Positions 1-11,945 of a stretch of 64,000 nucleotides of DNA are shown here, one piece after another. This DNA comes from Haliclona indistincta (lineage: Eukaryota > Porifera > Demospongiae > Haplosclerida > Chalinidae). Below the pieces are notes generated by a model. That model was not told where the DNA came from. It saw only the letters and a list, made by a program, of their open reading frames with translations, and did not search any database. A program made the position numbers and the translations under genes. The first letter of the stretch is position 1. Each line of letters begins with the position of its first letter. The stretch spans positions 7,625,672-7,689,671 of the forward strand of contig OZ024785.1 in the NCBI GenBank assembly GCA_964017065.1, in the 5' to 3' direction.

Positions 1-130
1 TTGTCGTTCTCCCTCTTCTCTCTCTCTCTCATTGTCTTTGTTTTAGTCCCTCTCAATGTTTCCATCTCTGTATTTTCATCTGTCTCTACTCTATAGCTTT
101 CATCTGTCTACCGTTCATCTCTTTCACTAC

Positions 131-948
131 TCAGGACTCATTCTGGTAACTATACTCCACGATAGGCACCACTGAAGCAGGCAACTCCACTGGTTAGATG
201 TGTTAGGTAAGTAATTCCAAACATTGTTCAAGTAGAATGCCATGTCTGGTAGCTCCACCAGCAGCTCCTCCAGCAGCTCCTCCAGCAGCTCCTCCAGCAG
301 GCATTCAAGGATCTAGTGAAGTGTTTGCTGCATGTATGAGGAATGAATACCACCATTACAGTATTCACTGATAATATATGTGAAGGGAAACTCCATCCCT
401 AACTCCACATGGACAAGGAACGGTAGTCCACTGGTTAGTGGTATGATGTATGGTACAGACAGCACAGGAGTGCTGATGATATCCAATGTCATGCTAGCAG
501 ACAGTGGTAACTACACCAACACACTCCACAACATGTTCAACAATCAATCATTCACCAACAATCACACCATTTCACTACAAGTACTTCGTGAGTCAACAAA
601 ATGTCAACAGACACCATTCAATTTCTTTGCTCACAAGTACAGATCCTGCCAGTATGGCACAAAGTCTTAGTGTCTTAATCATCACTTCAAGTGCTGTTGT
701 CTTGAGGTGGCTAAATCCTATTAACAGTGGAGTGCACAGATTCTCAATCGAGTTTGCACAGTGTGTCAGTGCTGTGTCATTGTTGTATTTCTATCATCAG
801 CTCCTACGCCCAATCCTGTGGCTCTGCAACACTTTCAGTCAGTAGAGAATGAGTGTTATGGAGTACTGGGAGGAGGTGTTCCTCAGTCTATTGAACTGAA
901 GGACAACGCTATCATCAAGCATGATCATCGTAATCTGATGCATCTGAA
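131..948 (+). pseudogene. Ig-FN3 receptor relic with large internal deletion
   Basis: This is a decayed plus-strand copy of the Ig/FN3 receptor family. A damaged Ig2 exon end (131-206) lacks about 10 nt and contains a stop. A degenerate Ig3 exon follows (about 300-590), with the recognisable block NSTWTRNGSPL and ADSGNYTNTLHN, then the start of FN3-1 (about 648-752). At about 752 the sequence jumps from the FN3 motif DRFSIEF straight into the cytoplasmic tail (QHFQSVENECYGVLGGG), so the rest of FN3-1, both other FN3 exons and the TM exon are missing. The tail ends early at 948. The 12-bp unit AGCAGCTCCTCC is expanded at about 250-300, at the start of the Ig3 exon. It cannot make a membrane receptor and is judged a pseudogene. 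Confidence 0.85.
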
Positions 949-1554
949 TTAGAAAATATTTGTTAATTATTTCATGACTGTATGTGTTTATCTACCTCTC
1001 GGCATGGCATTAAACTAAAATTACTTGATTTAAATATTATTGTTTGTTTTTGGAAACACAATAAGCAATACATGTTCACAAAAGCATAAAACGAATCAAT
1101 TTTCTCTGTTTTAGATAAAATTAATGATGCAATCGACATCACCAAATAGTTTTGACAAACTCTTATAGAACCGAGAGAACTTAGAATAGGCATTTCTGAG
1201 ACTAAAGATCATATCCAGTATTTGAATGAAGGATACTCACATCAGACGCCATGAAGACTGTGTCAACAATTGCACTTAATTTTCATCATTGACACATCTA
1301 TTCAGGTGTATACAGTATAATGAATGTGGAGAACGTAACTAATCTAGACACAATGAGAGAGATAGAAAGTTTAATAGGGTGTCTGAAATTCAGAAAACTG
1401 CTCTTATAACATAGCATCCACATGTTTATATTACTGTATTTGAATGATTGTACTTCGAGATGAAATAAGGAAACTAGCTAAAGTCAGTGATTTAAAGTAT
1501 TACCCTCAATTTCTATATTATTTTGATTTATATATCACTAGCAACTAGGAAAGA
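949..1554. other. Duplicated receptor 3' flank, no gene
   Basis: This stretch shows no supportable gene. It resembles the flank downstream of the plus-strand receptor at 24657-27317 (compare 27530-27995). The block from about 1190 (CATTTCTGAGACTAAAGA) recurs at about 4747, 8338 and 27755. It is a noncoding part of the duplicated receptor unit. Confidence 0.6.
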
Positions 1555-4221
1555 TTAATTCATATAATAATCATGATAAGAAGGGTCAGTTTTCTCTGTA
1601 GTTGTTCTATAAGCTACATTATCATTCACTGCAATGGACTGGCTATGAGGAGCTGACTGTGTCTGCAGTACTGAGGAATAGGCAGCATTGTCCTTCAGTT
1701 CAATAGACTGAGGAACACCTCCTCCCAGTACTCCATAACTCTCATTCTCTACTGACTGGAAGTGTTGCAGAGCCACAGGATTGGGAGTAGGAGCTGATGA
1801 TAGAAATACAACAATGACACAGTACTGACACACTGTGCAAACTGTCTTCTCACTTTTCTTAGTTTCCTTTCCTCTCTTATTAATGCAGCAACAGATGATC
1901 ACAGTGACTAGCACACTCACTGCTAGTATCACAATCACCACACTGCAGACACTCACTCCAACAATAATGGGAAGAGTTGATGCTACATTGAATTATTATA
2001 GTAAACCAATAACCATCATGCAGTAGCTCTGGTTCACCTTCACTGATAGCTGCTCCTGCAGTGAGCTCACTCTCTGGTGAGCTGCCATACCTGTTACCAG
2101 CAGTAGCTGAGAACTGGTATGAGCCAGGTTGAAGAGACAACTCATGACTCAGAGAAGCTGTAGTTCCAAAGAAATTGATCAGTGATGGATTCAAACGAAT
2201 CTGGAACAACAATTCTCTTGTGGTATTGTAGACTGAGATATTGATGTGTAGGCTAGTGTCTCCTGCTGGCACTCCAGTATAAGCAGTGGTAATCAGTAGC
2301 CTCACCATCAGACCAGTAAAAGACACTAGTGATATCTGTGGAGTGGATGGGATACCTGCAGAAGGAATACAATAATGCAGTCATGATCATTTCCATTGTT
2401 TCACCTGTTAATGCAATGTCTGCATTGGTATCTGATGTTGTGCTACCGAGTACATTGGAGGCAGCCACAGTACATGTGTAGTTGTTGCCAGCTTCAACAG
2501 GTCCTAATCTAGTGCTACCATCTCCTGTGCCACATGTGCTAATACTGCACAATGACATGTTGCTGAGTCTATTGTCTCCACTGCATGTCACTGATATTGA
2601 GAGTAGGGGCAGTCCTCCAGTGTGTCTCAATGTCCATCTCACCTCCAGCATTCCATCAATGTTCTCTAGACTAGTTTGTTCAAACTGTGTAACTATACAG
2701 GAGTAATAGTGTGCTATCATAGCTGGTTATTCTTGGCACACTCACTTGAAACATTGGTTGTGATAACTTGAGTGATGCTATCACTTGTCAGTTCAGTCTC
2801 GCCTACAGCAGAGTGGCTTGACACAGCCCTGATACTGACAGTGTAGTTGGTATTGGGTTCCAGTCCAGTCACAGTCAAGGTGTTGGTGTAGGATGGATCA
2901 ATATTGTTCACTGCATTAACAGACATGCTTAAAATCTTTGATGTTGTAGTTAATTCGATTGAGAATCTGTCAAAGGCTGGCACTCCACTGTTAATAGGAT
3001 TTAGCCACTTCAAGACAACAGTACTTGAAGTGATGTTTATAACACTAAGACTTTGTGGCATACTGGCAGACTCTGCATGTGAGCAAAGAAATTGAATGGT
3101 GTTTGTTGACATTTTGTTGACTCACGGAGTACTTGTAGTGAAATGGTGTGATTGTTGGTGAATGATTGATTGTTGAACATGTTGTGGAGTGTGTTGGTGT
3201 AGTTACCACTGTCTGCTAGCATGACATTGGATATCATCAGCACTCCTGTGCTGTCTGTACCATACATCATACCACTAGCCAGTGGACTACCGTTCCTTGT
3301 CCATGTGGAGTTAGGGGTGGGGTTCCCTGTCACATCAGTGAATGCTGTAATGGTGGTATCCATTCCTGACACAGCAAACACTTGATCTTTGAATGCCTGC
3401 TGGAGGAGCTGCATTATGGAGACATGGCATGCTACTTGAATAATGCTGGGAATTACTTACCTAACACATCTAATATGAAGTAACCAGTGGAGTTGTCTGC
3501 TTCAGTGGTGGCTATCATGGAGTAGTTACCAGAATGAGTCCTCAGTAGTGGATTGAACACAATCTGAGGGTAGTCAGACACATTGGGGTTAATACTGGTG
3601 TGTGTGTCGATGGGTACTCCATCGTGGTACCACTGGTAGGATGGCACTAGAGGGAATCCTGCTGACTGCTCTATGTCAAAGGAATACATACTGTTCTCTA
3701 CAACAGTTGTTGCTACAGTCTCTCTTCTCAATACTGGTGGTTCTATAGATCAGTAAGCACTATGAGGGACAAAACATTACTACACTTTACTCACTAATAA
3801 TTCTGAGTTGAAATGTTCCATTTACAGCAACATCATTACCCACTCCACAGGTTATGTTTGCCATATCAAATGACTGGTTGAATACACGTATCGTCAGATT
3901 CGATGGTACAGGAAACCCTTCACTAAATGTTTGATAGCCAAAATGAAAGTTTTCTGCCCCGTCTATTCCTTCACCAGTGGTTAAATTAAGTCTCAGCTCA
4001 GTTGTTTCAGAATCTCTAGTTAATCTCCATAAATTAAATCTAGTCCCGACACCTTCTCTGACTACGTGGCAGTAGAGTGTGACATTAGTTGTGTTTTCAG
4101 GCTCAGCAATGACAGCAGGGTTTGTATCAGTTGTAGGCGGATCAGTGACATTAGCGAAGGCAAGTTGACTGGCAGCGCCCTCGAGACACACAGTTAATAC
4201 TAGAAGAACAGTGACGGACAT
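1555..4221 (-). CDS. Ig-FN3 transmembrane receptor, copy A (probably frameshifted)
   Basis: This is a minus-strand receptor of eight exons: 3795-4221 (signal peptide plus Ig1), 3461-3742 (Ig2), 3126-3408 (Ig3), 2746-3072 (FN3-1), 2405-2692 (FN3-2), 2038-2355 (FN3-3), 1854-1982 (TM) and 1555-1793 (tail). The start is the ATG at 4221, because a hydrophobic signal sequence (MSVTVLLVLTVCLEG) follows directly. Exon 3 is 283 nt instead of the 288 nt of every other copy. A 5-nt deletion near 3380-3390 throws the frame out unless the alternative acceptor a few bases downstream (TTCAAAG/ATCAAG) is used, which would restore it. The gene lies in a near-exact 3.59-kb tandem duplication with copy B. Its likely role is a cell-surface recognition receptor, inferred from architecture only. 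Confidence 0.75.
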
Positions 4222-4239
4222 TGTTACTTGTCGCTGAGG

Positions 4240-5147
4240 TCTTAGGAGCAGCCACCGACCAAAATACTGCAACAAGTGTTTGCAAGACAAGCACCGTAGC
4301 TAGCCCCGCCTTGTTGGGCGTGTTCTCTTGCAGATGGGTGGGGCTGCTACGGACAACTTACTGCTCTGAGGTGAGGCTACTGATTACCACTGGCCATACT
4401 GAAGTCCCAGCAAGAGACACTAGCCTGCACATCAATATCTCAGTCTACAATACTGCAAAAGATTCATCACATGATTTTTTTTAGGAATTTCATCATTTCT
4501 GAGTTATGTGTTGTCTCTTCAACCTGGCTCATACCAGTTCTCAGCTACTGCTGGTAACAGGTATGGCAGCTCACCAGAGAGTGAGCTCACTGCAGTAGCA
4601 GCTGTCAGTGTTGGAGAAGGTGAGCCAGAGCTACTGAATGATGGTTATTGGTTTACTATAATTCAATGTAGCATCAACTCTTCCCATTATTGTTGGAGTA
4701 AAATTAATTTTGACAAACTCTTACAGAGTTGAGAGAACTTGAGAGTAGGCATTTCTGAGACTAAAGAGCATATCCAGTATTTGAATGAAGGAGGCAGCTC
4801 ACATCAGACGCCCTTGAGACTAAGTAATCAATTGCACATGAGTACTTTAATTTCAACATTGTCATCGGCACACATCTATTCAGGTGTATACGGTATAATG
4901 AATGTGGAGAACCAAGCTAATCTACACACCATGATTGAGATAGAAAGGTTAATAGGATGTCTGAAATTCAGACAACTGCATGATGTGGCTGTTATAACAT
5001 AGTGTCTGCATTTCAGAGGTTTATGTTAGTGTATTTGAATGATAATACTTCAAGGTAAAATAAGGGCACTAACAAAAGTCATTGATTTAAAGTTTTACCC
5101 TCAATATCAATATTATTTGATATACTTATTACTAGCAACAGGAAAGA
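4240..5147 (+). pseudogene. Orphan FN3-3 exon fragment and flank, first copy
   Basis: Upstream of copy A, on the opposite strand, lies an isolated fragment of the third FN3 exon. The segment 4371-4485 reads RLLITTGHTEVPARDTSLHI and then hits a stop after SSHDFF. The segment 4508-4635 resumes with LSLQPGSYQFSATAGNRYGS. No TM or tail exon follows; the sequence runs into the noncoding receptor flank. A nearly identical copy lies at 7836-8739, so this relic predates the A/B tandem duplication. It is not expected to be translated. Confidence 0.75.
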
Positions 5148-7817
5148 TCAATTCAAATAATATTCACGATAAGATGGATCAGTTTTCTCTGTAGTTGTTC
5201 TATAAGCTACATTATCATTCACTGCAATGGACTGGCTATGAGGAGCTGACTGTGTCTGCAGTACTGAGGAATAGGCAGCATTGTCCTTTAGTTCAATAGA
5301 CTGAGGAACACCTCCTCCCAGTACTCCATAACACTCATTCTCTACTGACTGGAAGTGTTGCAGAGTCACATGATTGGGAGCAGGAGCTGATGATAGAAAT
5401 ACAACAAAGACACAGTACTGACATACTGTGCAAACTGTCTTCTCACCTTTCTTAGTTTCCTTTCCTCTCTTATTGATGCAGCAACAGATGATCACAGTGA
5501 CTAGCACACTCACTGCTAGTATCACAATCACCACACTGCAGACACTCACTCCAACAATAATGGGAAGAGTTGATGCTACATTGGATTATAGTAAACCAAT
5601 AACCATCATGCAGTAGCTCTGGCTCACCTTCTCCAACACTGACAGCTGCTCTTGCAGTGAGGTCACTCTCTGGTGAGCTGCCATACCTGTTACCAGCAGT
5701 AGCTGAGAACTGGTATGAGCCAGGTTGAAGAGACAACTTATGACTCACAGTTCCTAAAAAGTTGATCACTGATGAATTCAAGCGTAACTGATGTAATAAT
5801 TCTCTTGTGGTATTGTAGACTGAGATATTGATGTGCAGGCTAGTGTCTCCTGCTGGTACTCCAGTATAAGCAGTGGTAATCAGTAGCCTCACCATCAGAC
5901 CAGTAATAGACAGTACTGACATCTGTGGAGTGGATGGGATACCTGCAGAAGCAATACAATAATGCAGTCATTATCATTTCCATTGTTTCACCTGTTAATG
6001 CAATGACTGCATTGGTATCTGATGGTGTGCTACCGAGTACATTGGAGGCAGTCACAGTACATGTGTAGTTGTTGCCAGCTTCAACAGGTCCTAATCTAGT
6101 GCTACCATCTCTTGTGCCACATGTGCCAACACTGCACAATGACATGTTGCTGAGTCTATTGTCTCCATTGCATGTCACTGATATTGAGAGTAGGGGCAGT
6201 CCTCCAGTGTGTCTCAATGTCCATCTCACCTCCAGCATTCCATCAATGTTCTCTAGATTAGTTTGTTCAAACTGTGCAACTATACAGGAGTAATAGTGTG
6301 CTATCATAGCTGGATATTCTTGGCACACTCACTTGAAACATTGGTTGTGATAACTTGAGTGATGCTATCACTTGTCAGTTCAGTCTCACCTACAGCAGAG
6401 TGGCTTGACACAGCCCTGATACTGACAGTGTAGTTGGTATTGGGTTCCAGTCCAGTCACAGTCAAGGTGTTGGTGTAGGATGGATCAGTATTGTTCACTG
6501 CATTAACAGACATGCTTAAAATCTTTGATGTTGTAGTTAATTCGATTGAGAATCTGTCAAAGGATGGCACTCCACTGTTAATAGGATTTAGCCACCTCAA
6601 GACAACAGCACTTGAAGTGATGTTTATAACACTAAGACTTTGTGGCATACTGGCAGACTCTGCATGTGAGCAAAGAAATTGAATGGTGTCTGTTCACATT
6701 TTGTTGACTCACGGAGTACTTGTAGTGAAATGGTGTGATTGTTGGTGAATGATTGATTGTTGAACATGTTGTGGAGTGTGTTGGTGTAGTTACCACTGTC
6801 TGCTAGCATGACATTGGATATCATCAGCACTCCTGTGCTGTCTGTACCATACATCATACCACTAGCCAGTGGACTACCGTTCCTTGTCCATGTGGAGTTA
6901 GGGGTGGGGTTCCCTGTCACATCAGTGAATGCTGTAATGGTGGTATCCATTCCTGATACAGCAAACACTTCACTAGATCCTTGAATGCCTGCTGGAGGAG
7001 CTGCATTATGGAGACATGGCAAGCTATTTGAATAATGCTGGGAATTACTTACCTAACACATCTAATAAGAAGTAACCAGTGGAGTTGCCTGCTTCAGTGA
7101 TGGCTATCATGGAGTAGTTACCAGAATCACTTCTCATCACTGAACTAAACACAATCTGAGGGTAGTCAGACACATTGGGGTTGATACTGGTGTTTGTGTC
7201 GATGGGTACTCCATCATGGTACCACTGGTAGGATGGCACTAGAGGGAATCCTGCTGACTGCTCTATGTCAAAGGAATACATACGGTTCTCTACAACAGTT
7301 GTTGCTACAGTCTCTCTTCTCAATACTGGTGGTTCTATAGATCAGTAAGCAGTACTATGAATGGACAAAACATTACTACACTTTACTCACTAATAATTCT
7401 GAGTTGGAATGTTCCATTTACAGCAACATCATTACCCACTCCACATGTTATGTTTGCCATATCAAATGACTGGTTCAATACACGTATCGTCAGATTCGAT
7501 GGTACAGGAAACCCTTCACTAAATGTTTCATAGCCAAAATGAAAGTTTTCTGCCCCGTCTATTCCTTCACCAGTGGTTAAATTAAGTCTCAGCTCAGTTG
7601 TTTCAGAATCTCTAGTTAATCTCCATAAATTAAATCTAGTCCCGAACCCTTCTCTGACTACGTGGCAGAAGAGTGTGACATTAGTTGTGTTTTCAGGCTC
7701 AGCAATGACAGCAGGGTTTGCATCAGTCGTAGGCGGATCAGTGACATTAGCGAAGGCAAGTTGACTGGCAGCGCCCTCGAGACACACAGTTAATACTAGA
7801 AGAACAGTGACGGACAT
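5148..7817 (-). CDS. Ig-FN3 transmembrane receptor, copy B (intact)
   Basis: Eight exons close in frame to 764 aa: 7391-7817, 7053-7334, 6713-7000, 6333-6659, 5992-6279, 5628-5942, 5447-5575 and 5148-5386. Residues 1-20 form a signal peptide. Ig1 (about 25-142) has the Cys-Trp-Cys pattern. Ig2 (143-236) and Ig3 (237-332) have the W and SGNY features but no Cys pair. FN3-1 spans 333-441 (TVTGLEPNTNYTVSIRAV), the cysteine-rich FN3-2 spans 442-537 and FN3-3 spans 538-642. One TM helix (about 646-670, IIVGVSVCSVVIVILAVSVL) is followed by INKRGKETKK and a tail with YGVL, YSSV and VAYRTT tyrosines. Many N-glycosylation sites are present. The ATG at 7817 is chosen because the signal core follows it. 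A cell-surface recognition or signalling role is inferred; the ligand is unknown. Confidence 0.85.
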
Positions 7818-7835
7818 TGTTACTTGTCGCTGAGG

Positions 7836-8739
7836 TCTTAGGAGCAGCCACGACCAAAATACTGCAACAAGTGTTTGCAAGACAAGCACCGTAGCCCCGC
7901 CTTGTTGGGCGTGTTCTCTTGCAGATGGGTGGGGCTGCTACGGACAACTTACTGCTCTGAGGTGAGGCTACTGATTACCACTGGCCATACTGAAGTGCCA
8001 GCAAGAGACACTAGCCTGCACATCAATATCTCAGTCTACAATACTGCAAAAGATTCATCACATGATTTTTTTTAGGAATTTCATCATTTCTGAGTTATGT
8101 GTTGTCTCTTCAACCTGGCTCATACCAGTTCTCAGCTACTGCTGGTAACAGGTATGGCAGCTCACCAGAGAGTGAGCTCACTGCAGTAGCAGCTGTCAGT
8201 GTTGGAGAAGGTGAGCCAGAGCTACTGAATGATGGTTATTGGTTTACTATAATTCAATGTAGCATCAACTCTTCCCATTATTGTTGGAGTAAAATTAATT
8301 TTGACAAACTCTTACAGAGTTGAGAGAACTTGAGAGTAGGCATTTCTGAGACTAAAGAGCATATCCAGTATTTGAATGAAGGAGGCAGCTCACATCAGAC
8401 GCCCTTGAGACTAAGTAATCAATTGCACATGAGTACTTTAATTTCAACATTGTCATCGGCACACATCTATTCAGGTGTATACGGTATAATGAATGTGGAG
8501 AACCAAGCTAATCTACACACCATGATTGAGATAGAATGGTTAATAGGATGTCTGAAATTCAGACAACTGCATGATGTGGCTGTTATAACATAGTGTCTGC
8601 ATTTCAGAGGTTTATGTTAGTGTATTTGAATGATAATACTTCAAGGTAAAATAAGGGCACTAACAAAAGTCATTGATTTAAAGTTTTACCCTCAATATCA
8701 ATATTATTTTGATATACTTATTACTAGCAACAGGAAAGA
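7836..8739 (+). pseudogene. Orphan FN3-3 exon fragment and flank, second copy
   Basis: This is a near-identical duplicate of the relic at 4240-5147. It has the same premature stop after SSHDFF (about 8075), the same resumption at LSLQPGSYQFSATAG (8099 onward), and the same noncoding tail before the next receptor's 3' end. Only scattered single-base differences are visible. It shows that the tandem unit is receptor plus upstream relic, about 3.59 kb. Confidence 0.75.
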
Positions 8740-11426
8740 TCAATTCAAATAATAATCATGATAAGATGGATCAGTTTTCTCTGCAGTTGTTCTATAAGCT
8801 ACATTATCATTCACTGAAATGGACTGGTTATGAGGAGCTGACTGTGTCTGCAGTACTGAAGAATAGGCAGCATTGTCCTTCAGTTCAATAGACTGAGGAA
8901 CACCTCCTCCCAGTACTCCATAACACTCATTCTCTACTGACTGGAAGTGTTGCAGAGACACAGGATTGGGAGTAGGAGCTGATGATAGAAATACAACAAT
9001 GACACAGCTCTGACACACTGTGCAAACTGTCTTCTCACTTTTCTTAGTTTCCTTTCCTCTCTTATTGATGCAGCAACAGATGATCACAGTGACTAGCACA
9101 CTCACTGCTAGTATCACAATCACCACACTGCAGACACTCACTCCAACAATAATGGGAAGAGTTGAAGCTACATTGGATTATAGTAAACCAATAACCATCA
9201 TGCAGTAGCTCTGGCTCACTTTCACTGACAGCTACTCCTGCAGTGAGCTCACTCTCTGGTGAGCTGCCATACCTGTTACCAGCAGTAGCTGAGAACTGGT
9301 ATGAGCCAGGTTGAAGAGACAACTCATGACTCAGAGATGCTGTGGTACCGAAGAAATTGATCAGTGATGAATTCAAGCGCAACTGATGTAATAATTCTCT
9401 TGTAGTATTATAGACTGAGATATTGATGTGTAGGCTAGTGTCTCCTGCTGGTACTCCAGTATAAGCAGTGGTAATCAGTAGTCTCACCATCAGCCCAGTA
9501 ATAGATAGTACTGATATCTGTGGAGTGGATGGGATACCTGCAGAAGGAATACAATAATGCAGTCATTATCATTTCCATTGTTTCACCTGTTAATGCAATG
9601 ACTGCATTGGTATCTGATGTTGTGCTACCGAGTACATTGGAGGCAGTCACAGTACATGTGTAGTTGTTGCCAGCATTAACAGGTCCTAATCTAGTGCTAC
9701 CATCTCCTGTGCCACATGTGCCAACACTGCACAATGACATGTTGCTGAGTCTATTGTCTCCATTGCATGTCACTGATATTGAGAGTAGGGGCAGTCCTCC
9801 AGTGTGTCTCAATGTCCATCTCACCTCCAGCATTCCATCAATGTTCTCTAGATTAGTTTGTTCAAACTGTGCAACTATACAGGAGTAATAGTGTGCTATC
9901 ATAGCTGGTTATTCTTGGCACACTCACTTGAAACATTGGTTGTGATAACTTGAGTGATGCTATCACTTGTCAGTTCATGCACACCTACAGCAGAGTGGCT
10001 TGACACAGCCCTGATACTGACAGTGTAGTTGGTATTGGGTTCCAGTCCAGTCACAGTCAAGGTGTTGGTGTAGGATGGATCAGTATTGTTCACTGCATTA
10101 ACAGACATGCTTAAAATCTTTGATGTTGTAGTTAATTCGATTGAGAATCTGTCAAAGGCTGGAACTCCACTGTTAATAGGATTTAGCCACCTCAAGACAA
10201 CAGCACTTGAAGTGATGTTTATAACACTAAGACTTTGTGGCATACTGGCAGACTCTGCATGTGAGCAAAGAAATTGAATGGTGTCTGTTGACAATTTTTG
10301 TTGACTCACGGAGTACTTGTAGTGAAATGGTGTGATTGTTGGTGAATGATTGATTGTTGAACATGTTGTGGAGTGTGTTGGTGTAGTTACCACTGTCTGC
10401 TAGCATGACATTGGATATCATCAGCACTCCTGTGCTGTCTGTACCATACATCATACCACTAGCCAGTGGACTACCATTCCTTGTCCATGTGGAGTTAGGG
10501 GTGGGGTTCCCTGTCACATCAGTGAATGCTGTAATGTTGATGTCCATACCTGGCATTGTGTACACTTCACTAGATCCTTGAATGCCTGCTGGAGGAGCTG
10601 CATTGTAGAGACATGACATGCTACTTGAATAATGCTGGGAATTACTTACCTAACACATCTAATATGAAGTAACCAGTGGAGTTGCCTGCTTCAGTGATGG
10701 CTATCATGGAGTAGTTACCAGAATGAGTCCTCAGCAGTGGATTGAACACAATCTGAGGGCAGTCAGTCACATTGGGGTTGATACTGGTGTGTGTGTCGAT
10801 GGGTACTCCATTGAGAAACCACTGATATGTTAGTGTAGCACGTTGACTGTTCTGTGATGGATCAGGAGGGTAGCCTAGTGACTGTGATATGTTGAAGGAG
10901 AATGCACTGTTCTCCACAACTGTCATTACTGCAGACTCTCTCCTCAGTACTGGAGGCTCTGTAGTTGATGGCCCGTCTCCAACATAAAATAGAATTGTAC
11001 TGTAAAAACTAACCAATGAACTTTATCATGAACAATGCGGTTTCAGGAACATTGGTGAACCCGTTTGTACACTCCAACACCATCATGTCAAGACTGTCTC
11101 TACTAAACGACAATAATTATGGTGAGGTTTGATGACATTGTGCCGGCCTCAATCATAAAGTTTGAAAAATCTGGATTACCAAACTCGATCTCTCGCGGCG
11201 TTATACTTCCAGTTCTCAATCGCCAAACCATCTCGACAGGTGTATTTCCACCAAAGGTTACGGCACAGAACACACTGACATTGGTAGCGTTCTCCACTGC
11301 TGGCAAGTCGACCGTTTCTCCGTTAGTTGTCACAGGCGGGTCAGTGGATGGTATAGTGACCTGACATGAACAGCTATAGTACAAAGAGGACAGGAGCAAC
11401 AACAGACACGGCAAACTCGTGCCCAT
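8740..11426 (-). pseudogene. Ig-FN3 transmembrane receptor, copy C with exon-1 frameshift
   Basis: Exons are 11014-11426, 10650-10958, 10310-10597, 9928-10254, 9587-9874, 9220-9537, 9039-9167 and 8740-8978. Exons 3-8 match the family. Exon 1 encodes a different signal peptide (MGTSLPCLLLLLSSLYYSCS) and a different Ig1. Exon 2 is 309 nt rather than 282, with an insert before the YQWFLNGVPIDT block. Exon 1 is 413 nt, whereas intact copies are 1 modulo 3. The frame breaks near 11103-11112, just before the conserved D-x-x-x-LEC motif, and meets TAG stops. The FN3-3 donor is GAAA/GTGAGC where siblings have GAAG/GTGAGC. It is either a recent pseudogene or an assembly error; everything downstream of the break is still open. 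Confidence 0.75.
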
Positions 11427-11945
11427 TGTGCTATGGTGCTCGCAAGCGGGCTCCGTTAGGGTAATTTAGCCACACCCGTGTGTGGGCGTTGAATTAAGGG
11501 TGATAATCAAATTTTTGTGGAATATTAAAAATTCTGTATTATCAACTGCAGAACCTCCAGTACTTGATCAGGATATTGAGAAAAGCGTCACTATGATCAG
11601 AAATCAGGATCGGTCATTTGTACTATGATCTCCATGAATGAAGCACAGTAGCAGGCAGTTCCACTGGGTTGTTTCATTAGATGTACTTGTGATTTTGTTG
11701 AAATAAAGAACACATTTGAAATGAAATCTGCCACAATAATGCAAAATAACAATAAGTTAACTCCTGCCAACCTAATTTAGCTCGAATCTGTTATTATAAT
11801 CATGCGGAGAAAAGCGCTGCTTACTTCTGAAGTAAATACGATATTGTTACAGCAACTTAAAATTAATGATGGGAAATGACTCAAATCATGGATGATAGAT
11901 GAAATGTGCTAAAATAATTATTATAATGCATGTTCACTAAAATAT
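11427..11945 (+). other. Intergenic, with degenerate Ig2-exon remnant
   Basis: No intact gene is visible. Around 11548-11690 there are faint plus-strand traces of a receptor Ig2 exon: a CAGAACCTCCAGTACTTGAT start and a GCAGGCAGTTCCACTGG end, with the middle lost. The segment upstream of copy C contains GTGGGCGTTG (about 11482), similar to the GGGCGTG seen upstream of other copies. Confidence 0.45.

Noticed and set aside
504..845. Open frame of 113 aa overlapping the relic at the left edge
   Set aside because: It is the shifted reading of Ig3 and FN3-1 sequence in a pseudogene; it has no conserved domain of its own.
1835..2026. Recurrent approximately 62-aa plus-strand frames opposite the TM exons (also at 5428, 9020 and 17727, and minus at 22498 and 46386)
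   Set aside because: They are antisense shadows of the conserved TM exon, repeated only because that exon is repeated.
2482..2706. Recurrent 74-aa antisense frames over the FN3-2 exon in every copy
   Set aside because: Mirror image of the cysteine-rich FN3-2 exon; no start context or independent conservation.
2253..2720. A 155-aa continuous frame spanning FN3-2 and part of FN3-3
   Set aside because: It reads through the intron and enters FN3-3 in the wrong frame. The spliced model with GTGAAA donor and TTCTGCAG acceptor keeps the FN3 motifs in frame.
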